Origin: Beverwykella pulmonaria
Taxonomy: Eukaryota > Ascomycota > Dothideomycetes > Pleosporales > Melanommataceae
Assembly (NCBI GenBank): GCA_001599595.1
Contig: BCHH01000005.1
Coordinates: 999,552 to 1,063,551 of the forward strand
Direction of reading: 5' to 3'
DNA length: 64,000 nt
In this document: positions 42,519 through 53,927 of the stretch, piece by piece
Position numbering within the stretch: position 1 is the stretch's first letter
Layout: each line of letters starts with the position of its first letter
Translations under genes and position numbers: made by a program
The notes under the pieces: model-generated
Databases searched by the model: none
Told to the model about the DNA's origin: nothing
Seen by the model: only the letters and a program-made list of their open reading frames with translations

Positions 42519-44444
42519 ATGGAGACCAAATCCCAGTTCATCAATAACGAGGTTAGTATCACCCCTCTATCTGATTTTTTTTTGTATTTTATATCCCACC
42601 TCCAAGCAATTGTTTCCAAATATGTTACAAGTTCAATCTGGAGCACAGCACTACTAGAACGAATTTTGCATCAGATATCTATATTTTCGCCTAAGTTTCA
42701 TTTTAAAGTACTCAAGACACCCTACTAACTATCCTAGTTCACTGACGGCACCTCCACAGACAAATACGACGTCTACAACCCCGCTACGGACACGCTCGTC
42801 GGCTCCATCACGCTCGCCCGCGCGCCCGAAGTCGACGCCGCCGTCGCTTCCGCCCGGGCTGCTTATGAGACCGGTTCATGGAGCGCCTACACCGGTGCCC
42901 AGCGCGCTGCTCTTATGCACAAATTCGCCGACCTCCTCCTACTCCCCTCAAACATTACCGAGATCACAAAGGCAGAGGTTGATGCTATGGGCCAGCCGAG
43001 CGCTATCTTGAGTAACATGCTAATTCCAGCGTGTGCAAGTACGTGGAGGTACTATGCGGGTTGGGCGGATAAGATTGAGGGGCAGACGTTTGATACCGAG
43101 GATGGGTGGTGGAAGATGACGAGGTATGAGAGTATTGGGGTTTGTGCGGGGATTGGGCCGTGGAATGTTACTATTATGTGAGTTTTGAGTTTGTTACTCC
43201 CCTCTAAAGGACCAGCTGGGCTTGAAAGCAAAACCAGCAAGAGGACAAGGCGATGGAATTCGTTCTTACTGCATGCCGCTGTATCCTCTAGCTCCATTTT
43301 CTCCTGATAAACTCGCCCTTTTCTATGACTTTGTATGAACTATCGTTCTCATCCTGAACTAACATGCACCCCAGACTCATGGCCTGGAAAATGGCGCCAG
43401 CGCTCGCCGCCGGAAACACCTTCGTCTTCAAGGCGTCCGAAAAGTCACCCTACAGCGTGCTTGTCCTTGCTCGTCTCTTCTACGAAGCTGGATTCCCGCC
43501 TGGAGTCGTTAATATCCTCTCCGGAGACGGCCAAACCGGCGCACTGATGGCGTCGCACATGGACATCGATAAGATTTCATTTACGGGAAGTGGGCCGGCG
43601 GGCAGGAAAGTAGCAGATGCCGCCAGTAAGAGTAATTTGAAGAAGGTTACGCTGGAGCTGGGTGGAAAGAGTCCTAGTGTCGTGTTTGACGATGCGGATT
43701 TGGAGAACGCGCTGGTTGGGTATGTTTATATTTCATTCTTGTTCAAGAACATTCACGCTCATGGATACGCTCCTTCGCCGTGTTCTCAAACTGACATATA
43801 GATCTAGAAATTCTCAAGGCTTTCTCTTCAACAGTGGGCAAGTCTGCGCTGCAGCGTCTCGCCTTTTCGTTCAGTCCTCCATCGCCGAGACGTTTATCGA
43901 GGGTCTCAAGGCTCGATTTCAAGGTGCACAGGGTATCATGGGTGACCCGTCCGCTCCTACTACTATGCTCGGCCCGCTAGCCGATACCAAGCAGATGGAG
44001 AGCGTGCTCCGGTTCATTGAGTCTGGGAAATCGAAGTCCGGGGCGAAGTTGATCGTCGGTGGCGAGCGACACGCTGACAAGGGCGCCTTTGTGCAGCCCA
44101 CAATCTTCCTCAACCCGGGGAAAGACAGCTCGATTTACAAAGACGAGATCTTCGGGCCGGTACTGAGCGTGCTAACTTTCGACACCGAGGAAGAAGCGAT
44201 CAAGTTGGCAAACGACACCGCGTTCGGGCTCTCGGCCGCAATATACACATCCAGCACCTCGCGCGCCCTCCGTGTCGCCTCGAAGATCAAAGCAGGCACT
44301 ATCGCAATAAACGGCGCCTTTCTCCCAGACAACAACACGCCCTTCGGCGGGTATAAACAGAGCGGCAACGGGCGCGAACTGGGCAAGGAAGGGCTGATGG
44401 CATATTTGCAGGCGAAGACGATTAAGATTAACATGAGCGTGTAA
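42519..44444 (+). CDS. NAD(P)+-dependent aldehyde dehydrogenase
   Basis: Oxidises an aldehyde to its acid. Exons 42519-42551, 42738-43177, 43375-43719 and 43808-44444 give 484 residues, the usual length of cytosolic fungal ALDHs. The introns are rather long (186, 197 and 88 bp); the first has TACTAAC, and the third uses the second AG of ATATAGATCTAG to keep frame. Catalytic features: Asn in IGPWNVTI, Glu in [13 protein letters not shown], Cys in [12 protein letters not shown], cofactor Lys in [12 protein letters not shown], and [10 protein letters not shown] and [18 protein letters not shown] near the end. The first exon codes only 11 residues ([11 protein letters not shown]). No targeting peptide. 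The substrate cannot be told. Confidence 0.93.
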
Positions 44445-45183
44445 GAAAGGAGGGGAATTGAAAGGGATAGATAGGGGGTGGATGAATGTTTTATCACGAA
44501 CACAGACAAAAGGAGATTTCGTACTACTTAGCTAGCATACGTGGAATGCGTGCCCCCTTATGATGTTTAGAAGAATGGCCATTTGTTGCTCTATTGTACC
44601 GCTTCCGTTTCACCTAACCGCTCGCTTGTGTCTTTCAATCACCAGGGCAGCACAGAGACACAGAGACTGAGCCGAACCAGAGTAGCAAGGCCAACATTAT
44701 TATCAACTATCCATCCAGGATATCCAACTCGATAGTTTGGAAATCCGCGCCCTCAACTGCGCCAATATGCGTACAACACAACCCACGCACTACCCCACTT
44801 TTTGCCCACGCCAATTCCATCTCATATCACTCCATGTCCCCAACTGCGTCCATGCAATCTCAGCCTATGCAACTCCCCCACCTCAGCCCAGCAAGCCCCA
44901 TGCTATGCTCGTGCTGCGCCTGCCTATGCATGCTATATCCAAAGCCGACACATCAATGCCCAAATCTCAGCATTTTCGATCGAATCGAAGAAATGACGAG
45001 GACAATAGAATAGTAGAGGGAAGATGAAGAAGAGCATGGGCAATGATATCGTAAAGCCCACCAAGTGTGCTACAAACACCGCTTCCAACATGCTCATTGC
45101 CTGACCATCTTTATGCATCCCTTCCGCCAGCCCAGCGGCAGTAATATAATGATACAACAGGTAATCAATCCCCTAAAAAGACG
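44445..45183. other. 3'-to-3' intergenic region
   Basis: Lies between the convergent ends of the ALDH (+) and formin (-) genes. Should hold both terminators. C-rich and A-rich low-complexity at 44740-44960; nothing else recognised. Confidence 0.4.
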
Positions 45184-48100
45184 CTAATTCGAGGCCCACT
45201 CCGGTGGCGGTGTAGGCAACTCCCTCCTCTCCTCCTTCTTCCCCTCAGGACTCGGCGGATGTACTACCGTCGTCGGCGTACTCGCCCCATCCGTCCCGGT
45301 ACTAAACACGCTCCCCCTCCTCTCCTCGCCCTCTTCACCTTCCTCCCTAATTGTGGGGCTCATCAGCCCTCCATCCTCACTCTTCGCACTACTAGCCTGC
45401 TGTCTCCGTCGTCTTCTCCTCTCACGCTCCGTATCTGCGCTCTCTCTCCGTCTTCGTACGCTGAGCGAACCGTCTTTGTTCGAACCGCCTTGCAGGCCCT
45501 CGAGCATTGCGGCCGCTCGATCTGCAACATCCGGTGTATCTGTGGGACTGGTAATAGCATTGCCATCACTCTCCGCGGCCTCACTCGTAGGACTCAGCAT
45601 GCCTTTCGTATTGCCCTCACCCTCACCTTCTGCACCTTGTTCTTCCATGTTTACACCTAGCTCTGGGATCTTTTGACCAGATGCGACACGCACCTGGTGT
45701 CGATCTTTCAGGCGGGCGCGCCGGCGGCGGTCGCGCTGGTCTTTGGCTTCCGGCTTTGCGGCACGCAGTTTCTGGAGTAGGTCGTCCATGGCACCGGTGC
45801 TGGCGGGCGATTTGGGTGCATCGCTGTCGGAGGAAAGGGCAGTGGGAGAGAGCGGGTTCAGGGCTTTGTTGCCGGCCTTGCGGCGCATGGATTCTTCGTT
45901 GCGGCGATGGGTTTCTTCGAGCATGATATTCTTTTCTCTTGATTTCTATAAAGTTTGTTAGCAAACATCACTTGAAAGAGAATGAGATTGCAGCTGAAAG
46001 AGATGGGGCGAGACTGACCTTCCACTCTACAACGAACGTCGCCAGCTTCGCGAAGAAATCGCGTCTGGCGCTCTCGTCCAGGGGATCTTCTCCATAGAAC
46101 GCCATGATGTCGCTGTACATCTTCTGCGTATCCTCCAAGAAGACTTGCATTTGCTCTGCCTTCCGTCTGGCCTCCTTCATGCTACGCTGCACCACAATGG
46201 CCACCTTATCCTCGGGATGGAATTTGCTGGGATCTGACAGGTTGCCCGAGTCCAGAGATTTCTGCGTGTTATTGATATTGTCGATGTACTTCTTAGCGTC
46301 TTGTTGGAGCTGATCAACATTCATCTTCTGGGCAGCGACAACACCGCCGATTTCATCGACGAAGTTCTCCCAGCCGGGATATTGATTGCGGACGATACGC
46401 TCCACGAGATCTGCGAATGTAGATTGATTCTTATCGTCCTTCAACATGCCAAGTCGTGACAGTGAAGACAGCTTGAAGCCATTAGCCTGCTTGTTGGCAT
46501 CATTCATGAAGTTACCAATGTCGAGAATCAGGCCCAAGACGCTGATCAAGCTAGACGAGCTCCTCAGGCTGTCTGACACACGGGAGATTTCGAGAAGCTT
46601 TTCCGAGATTTCATCATACTCGGCCTCGAAGGTGCGAGTGAGTGCGAGCGCCCTCATCCTACTCTTCCAATAATGGTGAAGCTCGTATGCAGTGTAGAGA
46701 TATATCTGATCCTCTCTTGTGAGTTCGTTCGGATCTTGTTCACGCTTACTTTCGAGTGGGTTTGGACCCGTCCAATCCTTCGAGTACGGTGCCATCTGCT
46801 TGGCCACATTATCCGGAATGTCGCAGAAGTCGTTCTTCTGCAAGAAGTCCATGAACGCGTTGTCGTCTAAAAATTTGGGATCGCAGTGAATAATCATCCT
46901 CACTACCTCTTCAACCGAATACTGCGAGTACTTGGACATGCTGATCTGGAAAGTATGGTTGAGATCGCGGGAGAGGATGTACTTCTTCTCGTCCTTTTTG
47001 GACGACTTCTTGCCAAACGCCTTGATTTCCTTCGCCGAGAACAGTTTCTCGACTTCTTCCAAGACACCCCTTTTGGTGAGTTCTCGATACTTCTCTTCCT
47101 TTTCTTCCGAAGTTGCACCGTGCGTAGCCCAGACTGTGGTTTGAGGGGAGTCGACCTTGTCCCAATGCAGAGCCTTGAGCTTCTTCTTGGGCCGGACACC
47201 GGGTAAATGAACTGTTGGCGCGACATTGTAGCCGGCCTTGGGTAGGAATCCGGGGCGTTTGGCACCCGGCATTGGTGGGGGTGGTGGAGGCGGCCCGCCC
47301 ATACCGGGTGGCATGGGAGGAGGTGGTGGAGGCATGCCCCCGGCCATCTGACCAGGCATAGGAGGTGGTGGCGGGATCCCACCAGGAAATCCAAGGGCGC
47401 CTGGCGGAGGCGGTGGTGGGGGTGGAATATTAGCATTAGAGCCGGGCATAGGCGGCGGCGGAGGAGGAATATCAGCGGAAAATCCAAGCATGCCAGGAGG
47501 TGGAGGAGGTGGAGGAGGGACATTTCCAGCAGGGGGCGGAGGTCCAGCAACCGAGTCCGCGGGTGTCTTTGGAGAGCCATCGGCGCTAGGTCGTGTAGTA
47601 CCCGTGGTGACACCATCACCAGCATCTTCATCGTCGGAGCCATCGATCTTCTTGGTCTTGGAAGCAATCTCTCCCAGAAGTCCGCCGATTTGTGAGGAAC
47701 TCAACTTCGGCTTGTGCATCTGTATCAGCCTCGGCTTCTCGATAATGACGTCTTCGTCGTCATCGTCTTCTTGTATTTCGGGCATATTTCCATCGTCTCC
47801 AACATCCCCTCCAACAGGCTTCCTCCGAGGCACGCCACTCTTTGCTCTTGCACTTCCAAGGAAATTGGGAGCAAGTCCAGCATTGAAGTTCTGCTCAGAT
47901 TCGCCCATGCTGGTGTCCATCTTTTCTCTCAGCTCTCTCAGCTTCTCGCTCGGCTGCACCTGCAGTGCCTTGCCTTCTAGCGTCGCCTGGGTCTTTGCTC
48001 GCTGCAATTGAATCTCCAGCCTGTTCATCAACCGTTCGCGGTCCATGATACCCGCCATCTGCGCAGGATCCGTTGCACCAAGGCCTTCCTTGCCGGACTT

Positions 48101-50569
48101 CTTCGCCGCAGATGCGGCAACATCTTGAGCATCTCTGAGCATGAGATACAGCTCACGAGTCTCCAGCTCGTTGCGCTGCAACTCCTGGGCCCGTATTCTC
48201 TGTATCTCGGCGAGCTCGGATTTCATCTGCTCGACCTGCCTACCACGTAGTTCGATGATCCGCGCCTGCTCTTCTAGCTGCTTTTGAAGCTTCTGCACCA
48301 TTCCATCTGCACCCAGCTCGAGCTGCGCCTTCATCTCATCGCGCTCTGCGATAGCCGAGTCTGCGATTTGTCGTGCCTCAAGCGCATCATCCCGCACCTG
48401 CCGTGCCTCCGAGTCGGTGTAGAGCTTGTCTAGTAAAGACTGAACGGTGAAGTTGAGGCTTTGCTTCAGATCCATATCCGGAAGTCGACGGTCCATGGCT
48501 ACATAACTCAGCATAGAGTCCACAAGCTGGAACATCCTGAGACGATCTTCGCCGTCCGTATCGCGGATGATGAGAAGATGCTGCATGGCAGACAGAAAGT
48601 AGTCCTGGGCTCGGCTGCCGCCAATCTTGCTCATAATGGCATCGGTAATCTGGGCTGGATCGTTCAGGTCCTTGACCTCACCCTCCACGCTATCCAACAT
48701 GGAGCTGTTCTCGCGGTCCAGATAGTCTTCATAGTCGATGGCCTCATTGGCCTTGTAGTGCTCGATCTGCTTATCGATGACCTCGTACTGGAAGCCCTCC
48801 ATCTTGTGGAAAATGCGCTTGATGCCACATCCTGTGAATTGTGCCCGAATATGCATTCGCAGTTGAAGATCGCGCTCCGGCGCATCGACGACCATGTTGA
48901 TGAGGAAAAGCGTGGCAATGACATATTCCATGAGCAGATTCTCCACACCGATGCCACCGCTGCGGACTTCGTCTGAAGCGCCTACCATGGAGCCCATCTT
49001 TCCTCGGCCATCTACTGTAACCTCGACAATGCGCATCCAAGCATCGAAGCGACCGTTTTCACCGTACATGGCCTTGAGGTTATCGAGTGACTGCATAACC
49101 TTTTCGTGGCCAGCGCCGTCGCCCCAATGGCAAAGGAAGGTGAGGACATCGGATACAAGCTTTCTTGTGTTCAATCGGGACGAGATCAGGGAGCCAGCCA
49201 GAGCCTGAATGATTGAAGTGTGCTGCAAGGCATTGTCGGCGCCGTATTTGTTGTTCATCAGCGCCTTGAGGCACTTGATGATCTCGTACTCGCGCTCCAC
49301 GTCGTTTTCGGTCCTGGCCTGCATGGAGCTGGGAGGTGGTGCCGGGCCTTGGCCTTTCCTACGGTTGATCTTGGCCAGGACATTTGTGAGGGCGATTTGG
49401 CCCTGCGCTTCTATGAAACCCCTGACCCACGCAATGGGCTGCGTTCTCAAGCTAATCTCCAAGCTCGACATCTGCTTCACCGTGATGGAGTTGTCCATGA
49501 CCTTCTTGACATACCATTCTGGCGACCCCTCTTCTTCGGCTCTTATCAGTATGTCAGGATTTCCGGGCACGTATGTGTTCCGCTGGGTCTGGCGCTTCTT
49601 CTCGTCGTGCTTGTACTCGGCCAGCTTGTCCTGGTAGACGAGGGTCCACTTCTTGTCTATCTTGTAGGCCTCCATCTGGCGCCGGGCTTGTTCCGGCAGG
49701 CTCTTCCACCCTCTCTTCACCATCAGGTTCATGAATTCCTGCTCAATGACATGGTCTGGCGGTCTTTGGATGCTCAATGTGTTGTTGCCGAATGAGGACG
49801 TCGAGGAGAACGGGGAGGGCTGGTTGGAATGCAGAAGGTGCCGATGCGAATCACGTGGGGTGCTCGCTGCGGTGGGGAGGAGGCTCCCAGGGTCGAGCCC
49901 GATGGAGGAAAAGGTGGACTGGGACGGGGTCTGGGGGAAGAAGAAGTTGGAGCTGCGCGTCTTGGAGTCGTTTGAGTATATGCTCGCTTGGTCCGAGGAC
50001 GTGCGCGTGTTGTTGGACGAGTCGGTGCCCGCGTACGAAGCGTAGTGGCCATTGCCGCTGCTGCCCCGGCCCGATCCCCATTGCTGTGTAGAGACGCCTC
50101 TGTCGCCGGGCTGGCTGGACGCGATGGTGGTGGTATGGGGGGGCGGGCGGGGCGGGGCGCCGTTCTGCTGGTGCAAGGGCGACGGATTGAACGAGGGATA
50201 CTGGTGGAAGTCTCCTCCGCCTTTGTTGAGGTGGTGCGGGAGCGGCTCGCCCTGCCTCGCGGCGTCGTCGCCGCGAGCGAGCCGCCCATCGGCGGCGGCC
50301 TGGTCGAAGGGAATGTTGCTGATGACGCCGGCCTGCATTGAGAGCCCGGGCTCGATGCCCATGGAGATGGGTCGTTCTATCGAGGCGACGGAGCTCGAGT
50401 GTCTGTGTGAGTGTCTGGAGGACTGTGACGGGTTTGCGCTCCCTGGAGGGCTCTGCGAGGGCACCAGGTGGATCTCTGTGTTGGGTTTGTCCTTGTGCAG
50501 GCGGCGCCCGAAGAACTTGCCGGCGGATGATTGTCTGCCCTTGCCATCCTGCGACGTGCTGGGAGGCAT
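45184..50569 (-). CDS. sepA: Formin (SepA/Bni1-type)
   Basis: Actin-nucleating formin needed for polarised growth and septation. Two exons, 46019-50569 and 45184-45945, with a 73-bp intron, give about 1770 residues. Order: disordered Ser/Pro-rich head (1-275), GTPase-binding/FH3 region (about 278-700, starting VIEQEFMNLMVKRGWKSLP), coiled coil (about 700-900), FH1 with many poly-Pro runs (about 1003-1106), FH2 (from about 1125, KKKLKALHWDKVD, to about 1515), then a DAD near 1570 (MDDLLQKLRAA followed by RDRRRRARLKDRH) and a charged tail. The DAD and GBD/FH3 allow autoinhibition relieved by Rho GTPases. The DAD lies in the small last exon, so leaving the intron unspliced would remove it. Full length and intact. 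Confidence 0.95.
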
Positions 50570-51444
50570 CGCGCTATGCGTGCTATGCTATGCGTTGCGG
50601 GCGGGGGTGGGCGGGGGGGGCAGCGCGCCGCCGTGACTGAGTGTTGCGGTCGAGAGCGGCCGTCGTGGGCGGTGGTGCTGCTGCTGCGAGGCCCGGCGTG
50701 GGCGGTCGAGGGCGTGTGGTGCCGGCCAGCGTCCCCAGATGGGCCTGACACGCGGCGATGGAGGTGAGGCGGAAGTCGTAGAGGAGTAGCAGCAGGTGGT
50801 CGAGTCCTGAGGCCGCTCGAGGTTGGGGGACAGCGAGATGCAGCCACGGTCGGCGGGCGAGTGTCTGGCGCCACCACAGGGTCGCGCGTGCACATGCACG
50901 GATTAGAATTACGTAGGTTTTCGTACAGACAGCGTGCGGGGCGCGACCGTATTCCTTCTGAAGCAGCGGACGACCAGCGCTGCAGACGGGCGTTTCGAGG
51001 GCTTCAATGTCGGGGGAGGATGTCTGCACGCCTGCACCCGCTTCGGGACATTGAGACGCCTTGAACTCTCTCCTGAAACGCGGCGCCCTGTTCGCATGCA
51101 GGCTCGTGTGCAGCACGCACAGGGCGGGAGCGCGCGAATGATGGCCAAGGCCAGCAGACGCCTCTGTGCCTGGCAGGGCGTGGTCCATCCACAACCCTCA
51201 CGATCCGACTTTAGACTTTTGCACGTACCCCGTTTCTCTGTCGCGAGCGACGCGGTGAGCACCCGCCCGCACACACCGCAGCCACCTTGCTGCCACCAGC
51301 ACAGCACCACAGCAGCACTCTCAGCCCCCGTCCCTCAGCCAGCCGGGAGCGCGTACTTAGCAACTGCCCCGTCCGCCTCCAGCTGACAACTGCTGTCCAC
51401 TCCGATCCTGTTAGCACCACGTCACGACGCACACCACCGTCGCC
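50570..51444. promoter_or_regulatory. Shared upstream region of formin and membrane-protein gene
   Basis: 875 bp between two divergent start codons. GC-rich, with polypyrimidine tracts close to each start. It must hold both promoters and 5' UTRs; no specific binding site is claimed. Confidence 0.55.
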
Positions 51445-52044
51445 ATGTCGGGCTTTGTGCACTTCCTGAAGGTGCGTACCCACGTCCGTCCCACAACGGC
51501 GTCTCTCACCGCTGCGTCCCCGCCGCCCAGCCCACTCCCACCCAACACGGACACTGACACGGACACGCAGACCATCTTCATCCCGCTCTTCCTCGCCGGC
51601 ATCCTGTACCTGCTCCTCGCGCACCTCATCCTCCCCTTCGTGCGCCGCCACCGCAGCCGCTACTCGCAGTACCTCCCCATGCCCGCCTCGGCCCTCCCCT
51701 CGACCACCACCTGGCGCACCCGCATCTCGGACGCGCTGTACACTCTCTTCGTGCCCACGAGCTGGGGGCGGAGTAGGAGTCTGAGGATTGTGGACGGGAG
51801 CACAGGGGAGCACCCAGACGACGAGCTCTTCGACGACGAGGAGGGCGAGGGCATGGTGGGCTTCGATCCGATTGATGAGCGGAGGAGAGAGGCGCTCGAG
51901 CAGAGGCGGAGCATGATGGGCGAGGAGGACAGGAGGCTGAGCCGCGAACTGGAGGAAGGGTTCAAGGATGATAGTGAGGATGAGGACGAGGACGAGAGGA
52001 GGAGGTCGCTGTCGAGGTCGCGGGATGCGGGACGGTTCTATTGA
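51445..52044 (+). CDS. Small single-pass membrane protein, acidic tail
   Basis: Exons 51445-51471 and 51571-52044, with a 99-bp intron (GTGCGT ... CGCAG), give 166 residues. After MSGFVHFLK comes one transmembrane segment (IFIPLFLAGILYLLLAHLIL), a basic patch (RRHRSRYSQYL) and an acidic, Arg/Glu-rich cytosolic-looking tail (DDELFDDEEGEGMVGFD; DDSEDEDEDERRRSLSRS). The intron is a multiple of three with no stop, so unspliced RNA would still encode a protein with 33 extra Thr/Pro-rich residues; the hydrophobic segment then follows less naturally, so splicing is favoured. No family recognised with confidence. It is convergent with the formate dehydrogenase gene. Confidence 0.75.
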   Translation: MSGFVHFLKVRTHVRPTTASLTAASPPPSPLPPNTDTDTDTQTIFIPLFLAGILYLLLAHLILPFVRRHRSRYSQYLPMPASALPSTTTWRTRISDALYTLFVPTSWGRSRSLRIVDGSTGEHPDDELFDDEEGEGMVGFDPIDERRREALEQRRSMMGEEDRRLSRELEEGFKDDSEDEDEDERRRSLSRSRDAGRFY

Positions 52045-52351
52045 GATGGGAAGCGCGTGGCTGCGTCTGTGCAGAGGCTATCGTGCACGACGCAGGAGCC
52101 AGCAGCATGTTGGCTGTTTGCACATCGCCCTACAGTGGACCGGGCGCTTCTTGGATACCCATTTTCGGATTTGCATCATCAGGCTTCGCATCGCATACGG
52201 AGTACAGGCTTCCAACATGACATGTTACGCGCACACACAGCATCTACATGGATGTAAGAATAGGACGCAGTTTACATAATATTCATTGATTTTCATGTAC
52301 AGCCCAGAAGTGAACCCCGACTCCCCCGGATCAAAAGGGAAAGAGACACGT

Positions 52352-53927
52352 CTATTTCTTCTCGCGCTGGCCGTACGCCTTGGTGGCATAGTCGCCCTTG
52401 TGCACGATGAGATCCTCGGGCCGGTAGTCTTCGCGGCCCGAAAAGTACGAGTCGAGAATGGCCTTGACGCCGTTGGCGTATCGCTAGCACCATATGAGCT
52501 GCGTAACAGATGCGAGAAGAAGAAGGGGACGCTTACCTTTTGAGCATCGATCGAGGTTCCGGACATGTGAGCAACCATGGCATTGCCTCCGCCCCATGGG
52601 TTCTGGGCATATCGGAGCGGGTGGTCCTTGGGTGCCGGCTGCGGGAACCAGACGTCACCGCCGTAGCCACGGAGGTGGCCGGACTTGAGCGCCTCAGCGA
52701 CATCCTCCTTGACGACGATGGCGCCGCGGGCGGTGTTGACCAGCCATGATCCTGTGCATCCGTTAGCAGCCTGGGTCTAGGTTGCAGGGGGGTAGGACGG
52801 CATGCTCACCCTTCTTCATCTTGGAGATGAGCTCCTTGTTGAACAGGCCCCGCGTCTTCTCGTGCAGCGGGCAGTTGATGGTAACGACATCGCACTGCGC
52901 CAGCATCTCCTCGAGGTTCTCGACCCGTCGGCAGCCAATCTCCTTCTCCTTCTCCGCAGACAGGGGCTGGTAGTCAAAGTACAGCAGCTCCTTGCAGTCG
53001 AAGGGCTTCAGGCGGCGCAGCACGCGCTCGCCGATGCGGCCAACCGCAACGGTGCCGACGACCTTGCCCTCGAGATCGTACTCGTTCTTGGCCACCTCGG
53101 CCACGTCCCACCTGCCGGCGGCGATCTGCTCGTGGGCGGGGACGAAGTTGCGGACCAGCACGAGCATGGTCATGACGACGTGCTCGGCGACCGAGACCAC
53201 ATTGGAGCCCGTGACCTCGGCGACGGTGATGCCGCCGTTGGTCTTGTTGGCGGCATTGAGGTCGATGTGGTCCGAGCCGATGCCGGCAGTGACCGCAATC
53301 TTGAGCTTCTTGGCTTTCGCGAGGCGCTCCGCGGTGAGGTAGCCGGGGTGGAAACTGCATGCATCGAATTAGCATCCTTCCTGCATATTGAATAGGGGGT
53401 TGTGGTCAGCCCATGATCGCGTCGCACAAGGTGGGGCGCGTCCGCCGGTGGTGGTTGCGGGGCACTGAGCTCCGAGAACGCGAGTGCGGGGTAGCTTTCT
53501 TCGACATGAACAGGACATACGGCGTTGTAATGATGACCTCGGCGTCGACGAGCTCCTGGTCAAACTTGGAGCCCTCGCCCTCTTTGTCGGACGTGGTGAC
53601 GAGCGTGTGGCCCTGCTCCTCGATCCACGTCCTTATGCCCAGCTCGTTCTCCGTGGTCCCGAGCAGCTGGGGCTCCTGTTCGGCGTGCTCGCCGCCCTGT
53701 CACTGCGGTTAGACTCAACGCCAGGGCCCAATGGGGCGTGACACGGGACGTACATCGTAGAGTACGAGAAGCACTTTGCCCTGTTGTGATGCCGTCGCGG
53801 TTAGCGTTCTGCAAGCATTCGGCTGGCGTAAGAACGCTGCTCCACAGGAGACTCGTGGAGCAGCGCGTGCAGAGAGCAGTGAGGAGGCTGGGCGGGCGAG
53901 CCTGGAGAATGAACGGAGAAATACCAT
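52352..53927 (-). CDS. fdh: NAD+-dependent formate dehydrogenase
   Basis: Oxidises formate to CO2 with NAD+. Exons 53754-53927, 53521-53696, 52810-53354, 52537-52751 and 52352-52483, with introns of 57, 166, 58 and 53 bp, give 413 residues. Residues 1-40 are rich in Arg, Ser and Ala ([18 protein letters not shown]), a probable mitochondrial presequence. The catalytic core includes [12 protein letters not shown], the Rossmann loop [34 protein letters not shown], and the catalytic His in [11 protein letters not shown]. All parts of the family are present without gaps. Together with the oxalate decarboxylase at the right edge it would complete oxalate breakdown. Fungal FDHs are often induced by one-carbon or acid growth; no regulatory site is visible here. 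Confidence 0.95.

Noticed and set aside
47490..48011. Gly-rich open frame on the plus strand opposite the formin FH1 region
   Set aside because: The complement of Pro codons reads as Gly; no start context or domain. Same for the other plus-strand frames over the formin.
52974..53375. Arg/Gln-rich 133-codon frame inside the formate dehydrogenase gene
   Set aside because: Shadow of a GC-rich coding exon; the true frame has the complete family sequence.
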